Positions 6,893-13,615 of a stretch of 19,487 nucleotides of DNA are shown here, in pieces. Source of the DNA: Planctomycetota bacterium (lineage in GTDB: Bacteria > Planctomycetota > UBA1135 > UBA2386); contig JACKHZ010000019.1 of NCBI GenBank assembly GCA_020638735.1, positions 1 to 19,487 of the forward strand, in the 5' to 3' direction. Numbering within the stretch: the stretch's first letter is position 1; each line of letters starts with the position of its first letter. Below the pieces are notes generated by a model, which had not been told where the DNA came from, made no database searches, and saw only the letters and a list, made by a program, of their open reading frames with translations. Position numbers and translations under genes: made by a program.

Positions 6893-7759
6893 CTAGCGCG
6901 CGGCTCCCCAGTGTCGGCGCACCCATTCGGGTATCGCGTACAGGCAGTCGACGTGGATGCCGGCCGTTGCCTCGTCGAAGGTGTAGAAGTGGAAGCCGCG
7001 CTGGTGGAACTCCGCGGCGATCGGCACGCCGCGCTCGGTGAAGGCCGCGCTCGGTTTGCGGCGGCCGGCCACCGCGGCCAGCACCAGGTCGGCGCATTCG
7101 GCGGTCGAGGCGTAGTCGGTCTGGTACATGCCGTGCGCCAGCACGAACACCTTTTCGCCGCGCGCTGCGGCCTGGGCGAAGCGCAGGAAGTCGACCATCT
7201 GCGCGGCGTCGGGCGCGCGCACGTCGTCGGCGACCACCGACGCGTAGATCGAGTCGGCGGCGACCAGCGCGCCGATGCGTTCGAAGTTGTCGGGCTGGGC
7301 GAGCAGCTCGCGCACCGCCCCGTAGCCGGCGCTGAACGTCGTCACCAGCAGGTCGCCGAAGCGCAGTTCGCGACCGCATTGCCGCGACAGCGCGCGTTCG
7401 CCTGCGGCCAGCAGCGCCGCGAACGCCGCCGGATCGCGGTAGGGTGCGGCGAACGCGCCCGAGCGGCCGGCGAGCGTCGACGCGATCAGCACGCCAGGGC
7501 GCTGCATGCGGGCGAAGTTCTCCTCGGCGATCACCGCCCCGCCCTGGAAGTGCACCGCCAAGGGCACCACGCCATCGGACGGCGGCGTGAAGTCGCGCGG
7601 CACGAACAGCACGGCGTCGGGCAGCGGCAGGCGGTCGCCGTCGGCGATGCGACCGAGGTCGGCGAGCGTCGACGGCAGGCGCGGCGGCGCTGCCGGCGCG
7701 GTCGGCGGCGCGGCGCAGGCCGCGAGGCCCAGCAACGCAACGATCGTGCTGGCATTCAT
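6893..7759 (-). CDS. Lipoprotein with an alpha/beta-hydrolase-like core
   Basis: This 288-residue protein starts at ATG 7759, overlapping the ispF stop as ATGA. Residues 1-15 are a lipoprotein signal (VALLGLAAC), so Cys15 should be lipidated; an Ala/Pro-rich tether follows. The core shows strands and turns of an alpha/beta hydrolase. PLAVHFQGGAVIAEENF resembles the oxyanion-hole strand. TTFSAGYGAVREL gives a possible nucleophile elbow at Ser143, although the first Gly of G-x-S-x-G is replaced by Thr. GIHVDC near the end offers a possible catalytic His269. Similar proteins include putative secreted esterases and proteins annotated as hypothetical. The substrate is unknown. Its position between ispF and a GDT1 protein looks like chance clustering rather than a pathway link. 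Activity is inferred from motifs only. Confidence 0.65.
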   Translation of the reverse strand: MNASTIVALLGLAACAAPPTAPAAPPRLPSTLADLGRIADGDRLPLPDAVLFVPRDFTPPSDGVVPLAVHFQGGAVIAEENFARMQRPGVLIASTLAGRSGAFAAPYRDPAAFAALLAAGERALSRQCGRELRFGDLLVTTFSAGYGAVRELLAQPDNFERIGALVAADSIYASVVADDVRAPDAAQMVDFLRFAQAAARGEKVFVLAHGMYQTDYASTAECADLVLAAVAGRRKPSAAFTERGVPIAAEFHQRGFHFYTFDEATAGIHVDCLYAIPEWVRRHWGAAR

Positions 7760-8250
7760 GCGTCGCCGAGCAGCGCGACCACGGTCGCGCGCACCGCCTC
7801 ACCGCGGCCGACGGCGTCGACCTGTTCGCCGGTCTTGCCCTTGACGTTGACGCGATCCGGCGCGAGGCCGAACAGTCCGGCGATGCGCTCGCGCATCTCG
7901 GCGCGGCGCGGCTTGAGCTTCGGCAGCTCGGTCTCGACGACGACGTCGAGCGACCAGACGGCGAGGCCGCGCTCGGCGATGCGACGCAGCACGTCGCGGC
8001 AGAAGTCCTGCGAGTCGCGGCCGGCGTTCTGCGGGTCCTTGTCCGAGTAGAGCGTGCCGAGGTCGTCGAGGCCCGCCGCGCCGAGCACCGCGTCGCAGGC
8101 GGCGTGAAGCACGGCGTCGCCGTCGCTGTGGCCGAGCGGCCCGACCGGCGATTCGAAGGCGACGCCGCCGAGCACGCAGGCGCGGCCCGGCGCCAGGCGG
8201 TGCAGGTCGATGCCGAGGCCGATGCGCGGCCTTGAGGTGGGGGCGGTCAC
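7756..8250 (-). CDS. ispF: 2-C-methyl-D-erythritol 2,4-cyclodiphosphate synthase
   Basis: IspF converts CDP-methylerythritol 2-phosphate into the cyclic diphosphate, releasing CMP, in the non-mevalonate isoprenoid pathway. The protein has 164 residues from a GTG at 8250 that overlaps the ispD stop as GTGA. The family length is about 155-160. The metal-binding residues are present: Asp15 and His17 in GIDLHRL, and His49 in HSDGDAVLHA. The C-terminal substrate loop VNVKGKTGEQVDAVGRGEAV matches the family (usually VN-KATTTE-G-GRGEG), here with a slightly different Thr/Glu spacing. IspF works as a cytoplasmic homotrimer binding zinc. Adjacency to ispD is common and they are fused in some bacteria; here they are separate but coupled. 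The start could be moved a few residues without changing the conserved core. Confidence 0.95.
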   Translation of the reverse strand: MTAPTSRPRIGLGIDLHRLAPGRACVLGGVAFESPVGPLGHSDGDAVLHAACDAVLGAAGLDDLGTLYSDKDPQNAGRDSQDFCRDVLRRIAERGLAVWSLDVVVETELPKLKPRRAEMRERIAGLFGLAPDRVNVKGKTGEQVDAVGRGEAVRATVVALLGDA

Positions 8251-8978
8251 GGGATGGGGCTCCGGTCGGTGGCGAGCAGCGCCGCGGCGAGCGGCAGGTC
8301 GTCGGGGCGGGTGATCTTGAGGTTGCCAGCGGTGCCCGGCACCACCGCGACCGGCAGCCCAGCGTGCTCGAGCAGCGACGCGTCGTCGGTCGCCGCGAAG
8401 CCGGTGCGTTCGGCGTGTTCGACGGCACGTTGCAGCAGCTCGCGGCGGGCGATCTGGGGGGTCTGCGCGTACCAGATCGGGCTGCGGTCGACGGTCTCGA
8501 CCACCATGCCGTCGCGCACGCGCTTCAGGGTGTCGGCGGCGGGGATGGCCAGCAGCGCGGCGCCGTGACGATCGGCGGCGTGCAGGCACTCGCGGGTGCG
8601 GTCGATCGGCAGCAGGCAGCGCGCCGCGTCGTGCACGACGACGAGGTCGACGTCCTCGGCCACCGCCGCCAGCCCGTTCGCGGTCGAGCCCTGGCGGGTG
8701 GCGCCGCCGTCGACGAAGGTCAGGGTCGCGCGGCCCGCGATCAGGCGTTCGAGCGCCGGCAGGTGCTCGCGCACGGGGCCCTGGCGGTCGTCCGGGTGCA
8801 CCAGCACGACCAGGTCTGTGCGCCGCGCTTCGGCGGTCGCGGCGAGCAGGCGCGCGGTGCTGTGCAGCAGCAGCGGGTGGTCGCCGAGCGGCAGCCAGGC
8901 CTTGGGGGTCGACGCGCCCAGGCGGGTGCCGCGGCCCGCCGCGAGCAACAGGATGGCGACCTTCACGCGCGGCGACAT
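8247..8978 (-). CDS. ispD: 2-C-methyl-D-erythritol 4-phosphate cytidylyltransferase
   Basis: IspD joins CTP and methylerythritol phosphate to make CDP-methylerythritol, the step before IspE and IspF. The protein has 243 residues from ATG 8978; a GTG at 8966 would give 239 residues and may be the true start of a near-leaderless mRNA. The nucleotide-binding loop LLAAGRGTRLG is at about 11-21, followed by PKAWLPLGDHPLL. VVHDAARCLLP carries the metal-binding Asp, though Cys replaces the usual Pro after the Arg. AIPAADTLKRV, QTPQIARREL and TDDASLLEHAG complete the family pattern, so the enzyme should be active. It is the first gene of a minus-strand run with ispF, a lipoprotein and a GDT1 protein. 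It shares a 13-bp divergent interval with ruvC. Confidence 0.95.
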   Translation of the reverse strand: MSPRVKVAILLLAAGRGTRLGASTPKAWLPLGDHPLLLHSTARLLAATAEARRTDLVVLVHPDDRQGPVREHLPALERLIAGRATLTFVDGGATRQGSTANGLAAVAEDVDLVVVHDAARCLLPIDRTRECLHAADRHGAALLAIPAADTLKRVRDGMVVETVDRSPIWYAQTPQIARRELLQRAVEHAERTGFAATDDASLLEHAGLPVAVVPGTAGNLKITRPDDLPLAAALLATDRSPIP

Positions 8979-8984
8979 TACACT
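8977..8984. promoter_or_regulatory. Overlapping divergent -10-like elements between ispD and ruvC
   Basis: The octamer ATTACACT contains TACACT (8979-8984) for ruvC. Its complement AGTGTAAT contains TGTAAT (8982-8977) for ispD. On the plus strand the hexamer ends 7 bases before the ruvC GTG at 8992. On the minus strand it predicts a start near 8970, only a few bases before the ispD GTG at 8966. No -35 elements are clear. Confidence 0.35.
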
Positions 8985-8991
8985 CCGCCCC

Positions 8992-9648
8992 GTGGCGGTG
9001 GTGCGGATTCTGGGTATCGACCCGGGCACGTTGGTCGTCGGCTACGGCTGCCTCGAGGTTGCCGCAGACGACGGCGCGCGCGTGCGCGAACTGGACGCGA
9101 CGCCGTTGGCGATGCGCGGCAGCAACGTCGTGCGCGTCGGCGAAGCAGGCGGCGGGGCGGTGCGGCTCGTCGCCGCCGGCGTGCTGCGCCTCGGCACTTC
9201 ACGCGAACAGTTGCCGCGCCGGCTGCTCGAGCTGGCGACGCAGTTCGCCGACCTGGTGCGCGCCTGGCGGCCCGACGAGGTAGCCATCGAGGAGGCGTTC
9301 TATGGCAAGAGCGTGCAGGCAGCGCTGCGCATCGGCGAGGCGCGCGGGGTCGTGCTCAGTGAGGCTGCGCGCGCGGGGGTGGGGGTGCACCAATACCCGC
9401 CGGCTCGCGTCAAGCGCTGCGTCACCGGCAACGGCGCCGCTCGCAAGCAATCCGTGGCCAGCATGTTGGGGCAGTTGATCCCACAGGGCCGCGGGCTCCT
9501 CACGGCGGATCTTCCGGCCGACGCGAGCGACGCGGTGGCGGTCGCGTGGACGCGGCTCGAAGAGCGTCGCAGCCCCCTGATCGAACTTGCCAGGAGCGGC
9601 GATGCGGCGTTCGGCGGCGCAATGAAGCGTCGGCGGAACGGCAGGTAG
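8992..9648 (+). CDS. ruvC: Crossover junction endodeoxyribonuclease RuvC with an internal insertion
   Basis: RuvC cuts Holliday junctions moved by RuvAB during recombination and repair. From GTG 8992 the protein has 218 residues; in-frame GTGs at 8998 and 9001 give 216 and 215. The first catalytic Asp is in ILGIDPGTLVVGYG (Asp10), Glu100 is in VAIEEAFYGKS, and Asp177 and Asp180 are in PADASDAVAVAW, so all four acids are present. GEARGV and RVKRCVTGNGAARK match the family. Between Asp10 and Glu100 there are about 31 more residues than between D7 and E66 of the E. coli enzyme. The extra region lies around residues 25-65 and contains LAMRGSNVVRVGEAGGGAV. A short basic tail ends the protein. ruvA and ruvB are not nearby. 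No Shine-Dalgarno sequence is visible, consistent with a leaderless start. Confidence 0.93.
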   Translation: MAVVRILGIDPGTLVVGYGCLEVAADDGARVRELDATPLAMRGSNVVRVGEAGGGAVRLVAAGVLRLGTSREQLPRRLLELATQFADLVRAWRPDEVAIEEAFYGKSVQAALRIGEARGVVLSEAARAGVGVHQYPPARVKRCVTGNGAARKQSVASMLGQLIPQGRGLLTADLPADASDAVAVAWTRLEERRSPLIELARSGDAAFGGAMKRRRNGR

Positions 9649-9852
9649 CGGGTTGCATTTTCCGTCGAGCGCTCCTGTAATCCGGCATCCGGTCAGCGAG
9701 GCGCAGGCATTGCATCGAACTCGACGTTCGACAAATGCGGCCATGAGCCGCCAACCTCAACTCCAGCGCATTGGCGTCGCGTCAATGGTTGGCGATTGCC
9801 TCCGCATCGGCAGTGCACTCGTTCCCGGCAGGTGGCATGAGGGGGCTTCGCG
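9649..9852. other. 204-bp non-coding interval of lower GC
   Basis: This interval separates ruvC from the next gene and is visibly less GC-rich than its surroundings. It holds a 67-codon open frame (9653-9856), which I do not believe because its third positions are only about half G or C. GAGGGGG at 9839-9845 is a good Shine-Dalgarno sequence for the ATG at 9853. A short dyad CGAAC-TCGAC-GTTCG is present near 9718. I see no clear promoter hexamer. Confidence 0.5.
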
Positions 9853-10938
9853 ATGATTCGCGGCCCGGTGTTGCCACAGGTGCGCGAACGGCTGTGGGCG
9901 CTCGTCTCGACGCGTCTCGATCGCGTCGAGAGCGGTCTGCGGTTGGTGCTCGAAGGGCTCGACTGCAGCGATGGGCAGTTGGGCCTCGTGGACGGCCTCG
10001 CCCGCGACGCGATGGGCGGGCCGGTATTGGTGCTGCTGGCTACCGAAGGCGACGCGTTGCTGCCGGCGCGCGTGCTGGCCGCGGGCAGCTTCGTCGCGCG
10101 CGTGCGCGACGCGCTGGTGCGCGCCGTGCCCGAAGCCCGCTTCTGTCCCGGAGTGTCCGGCCGCGTGCTCGTCGTCGGCACCGAGGCGTCCGGCGCGGCG
10201 CTGACGCAGGTCGCCAGCCTGCCGGTGCCGGCGCTGCAGGTTTGCGCGCTGGAGCCGTTCCGGGTCGCCGGCAGCGAACGGTTCGCCGTGCGCTGGCTCG
10301 CCGTCGGTGCGCAGCACGCATCTGTCGATGGCGCGGGTGTTTCGATGGCCCCCGCCGCTGGACTCCCTGCGTCGCAGGAGTTCGTCGTGCCGGCGCAGGC
10401 GGTCGAGCTGTGGCAGCGTCTCTGCTCGATCTGTGAACGCATCTCGCCGGGCATGCAGGTGCACGGCGATCGCTTCTCGCGCTTCATCACCTGCAACGGC
10501 GCGTTGCTCGGTGAGGTGCGCACGGTCGACGGGGGGCTGCTCGGCAGCGCCGCGACGGGAGTCGCGCGTGAGCTCCGCGATCCGCGTGACGTGCGCTGGT
10601 TCGGGGACCAGCTGCTGCGCGCCTGGGCGCGCCACGCCGGTCTCGAACTCGACGCCGAGGCGTCCAACAAGGAATCCACATCGCACGACGCCGGCAGCGG
10701 TCCGGTCGTCGCGCGAAGCACTGCGACTCGCCACGCAGCCAACGGTCGCGACTCCTCGCCAGCTGGCGAGAGCCTGCGGTCCAGCCTGGAGGCCTCCAGG
10801 TTGTCGTCGGATGAGTATTCCGCCCTCGGTGCGCCGCCTTCGTCGGGCGGTGTCGGGTCCGAGGGAGCCGTGGCAGAAGATCGGCAGCCGTCACCGTCCG
10901 CCAAGCTCACCGCTCCGAACGTCGGGCGATCCGACTGA
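9853..10938 (+). CDS. Uncharacterised protein upstream of an FlhG-like ATPase
   Basis: This 361-residue protein starts at ATG 9853, 7 bases after a strong Shine-Dalgarno GAGGGGG. I do not recognise the family with confidence. Residues about 20-165 alternate strands and helices. LGLVDGLARDAMGGPVLVLL vaguely resembles the core of NucS/PD-(D/E)XK-like nucleases, in which a Gly-x-x-Asp precedes a strand carrying Glu-x-Lys; here the catalytic Lys is not seen, so the fold, if right, would be inactive. Residues about 200-272 form a second helical region (GMQVHGDRFSRFITCNGALL). The final 85 or so residues are low-complexity, rich in Ser, Ala, Gly and Glu, and probably disordered. GC-rich third positions support coding up to the tail, where they weaken. 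It may act with the ATPase encoded 61 bp downstream. Confidence 0.65.
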   Translation: MIRGPVLPQVRERLWALVSTRLDRVESGLRLVLEGLDCSDGQLGLVDGLARDAMGGPVLVLLATEGDALLPARVLAAGSFVARVRDALVRAVPEARFCPGVSGRVLVVGTEASGAALTQVASLPVPALQVCALEPFRVAGSERFAVRWLAVGAQHASVDGAGVSMAPAAGLPASQEFVVPAQAVELWQRLCSICERISPGMQVHGDRFSRFITCNGALLGEVRTVDGGLLGSAATGVARELRDPRDVRWFGDQLLRAWARHAGLELDAEASNKESTSHDAGSGPVVARSTATRHAANGRDSSPAGESLRSSLEASRLSSDEYSALGAPPSSGGVGSEGAVAEDRQPSPSAKLTAPNVGRSD

Positions 10939-10955
10939 GCGCTGTCCGCGGCGGA

Positions 10956-10976
10956 GCCGTCGGTGCATCCGACGGC
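10956..10976 (+). terminator. Intergenic hairpin before the FlhG-like gene
   Basis: GCCGTCGG, loop TGCAT and CCGACGGC form a perfect 8-bp stem in the 61-bp gap between two co-directional genes. There is no T-run. It could reduce read-through, mark an mRNA-processing site or stabilise the upstream message. The function is not determinable from sequence. Confidence 0.45.
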
Positions 10977-10999
10977 GGTGTCGTCGTCGACGGGCAGTG

Positions 11000-11905
11000 A
11001 TGACGTTGGAGCCGGACCTGGATCTCGAGAAGCCGGGGCGCGGGTTCTTCCGCCGCTGGCTGCGCTTTGGCGCCGAGGAGGAGCCACGGCTGCGCGAGGC
11101 CGTGGTGGTCGCCTTCGCCAGCGGCAAGGGCGGCACCGGCAAGTCGTTCCTTACGACCAACGTCGCCATCGGGCTGCATGAACGGGGCCTGCGGGTCGCC
11201 GTGGTAGACTGTGACTTCGGCCTGGCCAACGCACACCTGCTGTTCGGCGTCAACCCCGCCTGGTCGATGCAGCACCTGCTCGAGGGGCGCAAGTCCGCTG
11301 CCGAGGTGCTGTCGGCCACCCCCTACGGGCCGACGCTGATCGCCGGTGGCTCTGGCATCTCCAGCCTCGCCGAGCTCGGCGCACGGCACATGCAGATGCT
11401 GGCGCGGGTGCTCGGGTGGATCGCCGAACGGCACGACGTCGTGCTGCTCGACTGCGCCGCCGGCCTGGCGCCGCAGTCGATGATCACCCTCCTGGCCGCG
11501 CAGCACGTGGTCATGGTCACCAACCCGGAGATCGCGGCGTTGACCGACGCCTACGCGGTCATCAAGTGTCTCGCGCGGCAGGTCGAGCGGCCCAACGTGT
11601 TGCTGGCCGTGAACCGCGTCGCCAACCTCGCGCTGGGGCGCGCGACCTTCGACCGTCTCAGTGAGGTTTCGCGTCGTTTTGCCGGGGTGCCGATCCACTA
11701 CCTCGGTGCGGTGCCCGAGGACGCGGCGGTCAGTCATCGTCGGCTCGGGCAGGCGCCGATCCTGTTGGACCTCCCCGAATGCGACACGACGAAGGCGATC
11801 CTGGGCATGTTGACCTCCCTCGAAGGGCAGGTGCTGGAGACGCGGGCCCAACAGGGCCAGCGGGGGGTCGAGGCCCGCATGCTGTCACAGATCCGGCGCT
11901 GGTGA
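11000..11905 (+). CDS. FlhG/MinD-family ParA-type ATPase
   Basis: This 301-residue protein starts at ATG 11000; GTG at 10997 is an in-frame alternative. A charged N-terminal stretch of about 30 residues contains FFRRWLRFG, a basic amphipathic segment that could touch membrane or DNA. The deviant Walker A motif SGKGGTGKS (41-49) and VVDCDFGLANAHLLFG are typical of FlhG/YlxH rather than plasmid ParA. So are the LIAGGSGISSLAEL segment, DVVLLDCAAGLAPQ (Walker B-like) and VTNPEIAALTDAYAVIKCL. FlhG proteins control flagellar number or place complexes at the cell pole by ATP-driven dimerisation. No flagellar gene is present here and FlhF is missing, so this may be an adapted positioning ATPase. A C-terminal MinD-like membrane-targeting helix is possible in the last 20 residues. 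Confidence 0.88.
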   Translation: MTLEPDLDLEKPGRGFFRRWLRFGAEEEPRLREAVVVAFASGKGGTGKSFLTTNVAIGLHERGLRVAVVDCDFGLANAHLLFGVNPAWSMQHLLEGRKSAAEVLSATPYGPTLIAGGSGISSLAELGARHMQMLARVLGWIAERHDVVLLDCAAGLAPQSMITLLAAQHVVMVTNPEIAALTDAYAVIKCLARQVERPNVLLAVNRVANLALGRATFDRLSEVSRRFAGVPIHYLGAVPEDAAVSHRRLGQAPILLDLPECDTTKAILGMLTSLEGQVLETRAQQGQRGVEARMLSQIRRW

Positions 11906-12240
11906 GCGCGCGGCGACCGTCGCGTTTGTTGGTCGCGTGGGGTCTGTTGGTGTTCGGGCTCGCCGTTCGCAGCTTCGCCGGTGGGGTGCTGCCGCCAGCG
12001 GCAGGCGCCTGGGTGGAGTCCATCACCATCGACCCCAACCTGGCCAGCGTGGCCGAACTGCAGGTGCTGCCGGGTGTCGGGCCGGAGCGCGCCGCGGCGA
12101 TCGTGCTGGAGCGCATCCGGGGTGGACCATTCGGTGACCCGGCGGACCTCCTGCGGGTGCGGGGCCTCGGTCCGTCGAGCGTTGCGGCGATGGCGCCGTT
12201 CCTGTCCTTCGTCGCGCCGGTGCCAGCGCCCGGACGTTGA
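11902..12240 (+). CDS. ComEA-like helix-hairpin-helix membrane protein
   Basis: This 112-residue protein starts at GTG 11902, overlapping the upstream stop as GTGA. Residues about 8-30 (LLVAWGLLVFGLAV) form one membrane helix or an uncleaved signal. The rest is a tandem helix-hairpin-helix unit: NLASVAELQVLPGVGPERAA, then PADLLRVRGLGPSSVAAM. The LPGVGP and VRGLGP hairpins are the classic non-specific DNA-binding turns of ComEA, which binds incoming DNA outside the membrane during natural transformation. Similar short proteins also occur in type II secretion (GspK-related) and as orphans. Competence genes are not seen nearby. Translational coupling to the FlhG-like ATPase gene suggests joint expression. 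Confidence 0.85.
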   Translation: MSARRPSRLLVAWGLLVFGLAVRSFAGGVLPPAAGAWVESITIDPNLASVAELQVLPGVGPERAAAIVLERIRGGPFGDPADLLRVRGLGPSSVAAMAPFLSFVAPVPAPGR

Positions 12241-12250
12241 TCCTCTGTCT

Positions 12251-12261
12251 ACACCCGGTGT
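12251..12261. repeat. Short perfect inverted repeat upstream of nadC
   Basis: ACACC-C-GGTGT lies 30 bases upstream of the candidate -10 of nadC. It might be an operator half-site pair, but at 11 bp it could also be chance in GC-rich DNA. Confidence 0.25.
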
Positions 12262-12290
12262 GGAAGCATGCGTGGCGCAGGGGTTTCGGG

Positions 12291-12296
12291 TAGTCT
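12291..12296 (+). promoter_or_regulatory. Candidate -10 hexamer (TAGTCT) for nadC
   Basis: GGGTAGTCTGCCCGCGCG precedes the ATG at 12306; the hexamer ends 9 bases before the start, predicting a leader of two or three bases. No Shine-Dalgarno sequence is present. No -35 at standard spacing is recognisable. Confidence 0.35.
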
Positions 12297-12305
12297 GCCC
12301 GCGCG

Positions 12306-13187
12306 ATGTCCGTTGCCAGTCCGCGATCGTGCGTGCACCGAGCACTCGCCGAGGATCTCGGCGACGACGACCTGGACCCTGCGCGAGACGTGACCACGTC
12401 GTTGGCAGTCGCCGCCGGGCGACGCGGTCGGGCGCGCCTGTTCGCCAAGGCGGCCGGGGTGCTCGCCGGAATCGAATGCGCCGTCGAGGCGTTTCGCACG
12501 CTCGACCAGGGCTGCGTCGTCGAGGTGTTCCGACGGGATGGCGCCGACCTCCGCCCGGGCGACGTGGTGATGACCGTGGCGGGCGACATGCGCGCCCTGC
12601 TGGTCGCCGAGCGCACGGCCCTGAACTTCGTCCAGCGGCTGTCCGGTGTCGCGACGCAGACGCGGCGCTTCGTCGACGCGGTCGCCGGCACGGGCGCGCG
12701 CATCCTCGACACCCGCAAGACCACCCCGGGGTTGCGCGCGCTGGAGAAGGCCGCGGTCGTGGCGGGCGGCGGTCACAACCACCGCATCGGCCTCTACGAC
12801 CAGGTCCTGTTGAAGGAGAACCACTTCGGCTTTGCGGCGCCCCGCTCCTACGAGGAGGTCGTGCGCGACTGTGTCGCTGGGCGCCGCGACGGCGTCATCG
12901 CCGAGGCGCGCACCATCGCGGAGGCCACCGCGGCCGTGCGCGGCGGTGCGCGCGTCGTGCTGCTCGACAACTTCGATCCGGGCGAGCCGCTGCGGGCAGC
13001 CGTGGCGGCGGTGCATCAGGCCGCGAAGGAGATCGGGCGCCCGATCGAGACCGAGGCATCTGGTGGCGTCACGCTGTCGACCGTGCGCGCCTTCGCGGAG
13101 AGCGGCGTCGACCGCATCTCGATCGGCGGTCTGACGCATTCGGCCCCGGCGCTGGACCTGTCGCTGTTGGTGGAGGGCGTGCAATGA
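12306..13187 (+). CDS. nadC: Nicotinate-nucleotide pyrophosphorylase (quinolinate phosphoribosyltransferase)
   Basis: NadC converts quinolinate and PRPP to nicotinic acid mononucleotide, CO2 and PPi, the entry of de novo NAD synthesis. The protein has 293 residues, the usual length, from ATG 12306. Family landmarks run in order: AEDLGDDDLDPARDVTT (14-31), ERTALNFVQRLSGVATQTRR (102-121), and DTRKTTPGLRALEKAAV (135-151). These are followed by GGGHNHRIGLYDQVLLKENH (154-173), VLLDNFDP, TEASGGV and ISIGGLTHSAPALDLS. The conserved Arg, Lys and His of the phosphate and quinolinate sites are all present, so the enzyme should be active as a dimer or hexamer. nadA and nadB are not in the window. It is followed without a gap by an RsbW-type ATPase gene (ATGA overlap), an unusual partner. 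Confidence 0.97.
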   Translation: MSVASPRSCVHRALAEDLGDDDLDPARDVTTSLAVAAGRRGRARLFAKAAGVLAGIECAVEAFRTLDQGCVVEVFRRDGADLRPGDVVMTVAGDMRALLVAERTALNFVQRLSGVATQTRRFVDAVAGTGARILDTRKTTPGLRALEKAAVVAGGGHNHRIGLYDQVLLKENHFGFAAPRSYEEVVRDCVAGRRDGVIAEARTIAEATAAVRGGARVVLLDNFDPGEPLRAAVAAVHQAAKEIGRPIETEASGGVTLSTVRAFAESGVDRISIGGLTHSAPALDLSLLVEGVQ

Positions 13188-13615
13188 CCGAGCACGAAGT
13201 CGTGTTCCCGGCCGACGGCATGATGCTGCGGGATGTGCGGGCCAAGGTGCGCAAGATCGCCGCGGACCTCGGCGCGGCGGCCAATGTCTGCGACAACGTC
13301 GCGCTGGTCGTCGACGAGGTGGTCAACAACGCGATCGAGCACGGCGCCTCCTATCGCCAGCACGTGCACCACCTGACCGTGCGCCTCGAGCGGGACCACG
13401 AGAATCTCGTCGTGCAGTTCTTCGATCCCGAGATGCCTGACGACGAGGTCGGGGATCTGGCGCAGGCGCTCGGCGCGGCCTCCAACGGCATGCCGTCGCT
13501 CGACAGCGAGCGGGGTCGTGGGCTGTTCCTGCTGTCGGTCTACCTGGAGGGGTTGCGGGCCGAGTTGGCTCCAGGTGGTGGGTTGCGCCTGCTGGGCCAC
13601 CTCGCGCGGCAGTGA
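13184..13615 (+). CDS. RsbW/SpoIIAB-type anti-sigma factor kinase-like ATPase
   Basis: This is a 143-residue single-domain GHKL ATPase. The ATG at 13184 overlaps the nadC stop and is preceded by GGAGGG at 13172-13177, a good Shine-Dalgarno sequence inside nadC. The N-box is VVDEVVNNAIEHGA (Glu45, Asn49, His53), and the G1-like box reads FFDPEMPDD rather than the usual D-x-G-x-G. The G2-like box SERGRGLFLLSVYLEG is normal. Family members bind a sigma factor and phosphorylate an anti-sigma antagonist (STAS) protein. No sigma factor, STAS or PP2C gene lies nearby, so its partner is encoded elsewhere. The altered G1 box is common in RsbW-like proteins. It may sense ATP or link stress to NAD supply, but that is only inference from position. 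Confidence 0.85.
   Translation: MTEHEVVFPADGMMLRDVRAKVRKIAADLGAAANVCDNVALVVDEVVNNAIEHGASYRQHVHHLTVRLERDHENLVVQFFDPEMPDDEVGDLAQALGAASNGMPSLDSERGRGLFLLSVYLEGLRAELAPGGGLRLLGHLARQ

Noticed and set aside
9653..9856. 67-codon open frame overlapping the next start as ATGA
   Set aside because: About half of its third positions are A or T, unlike every neighbouring gene, and no recognisable protein motif is present. It is more likely non-coding.
9693..11087. Long minus-strand frame opposite the unknown protein gene
   Set aside because: It is Ser/Arg/Pro-rich with no family motif and crosses two plus-strand genes and their gap. Third-position GC favours the plus-strand frame with a Shine-Dalgarno site.
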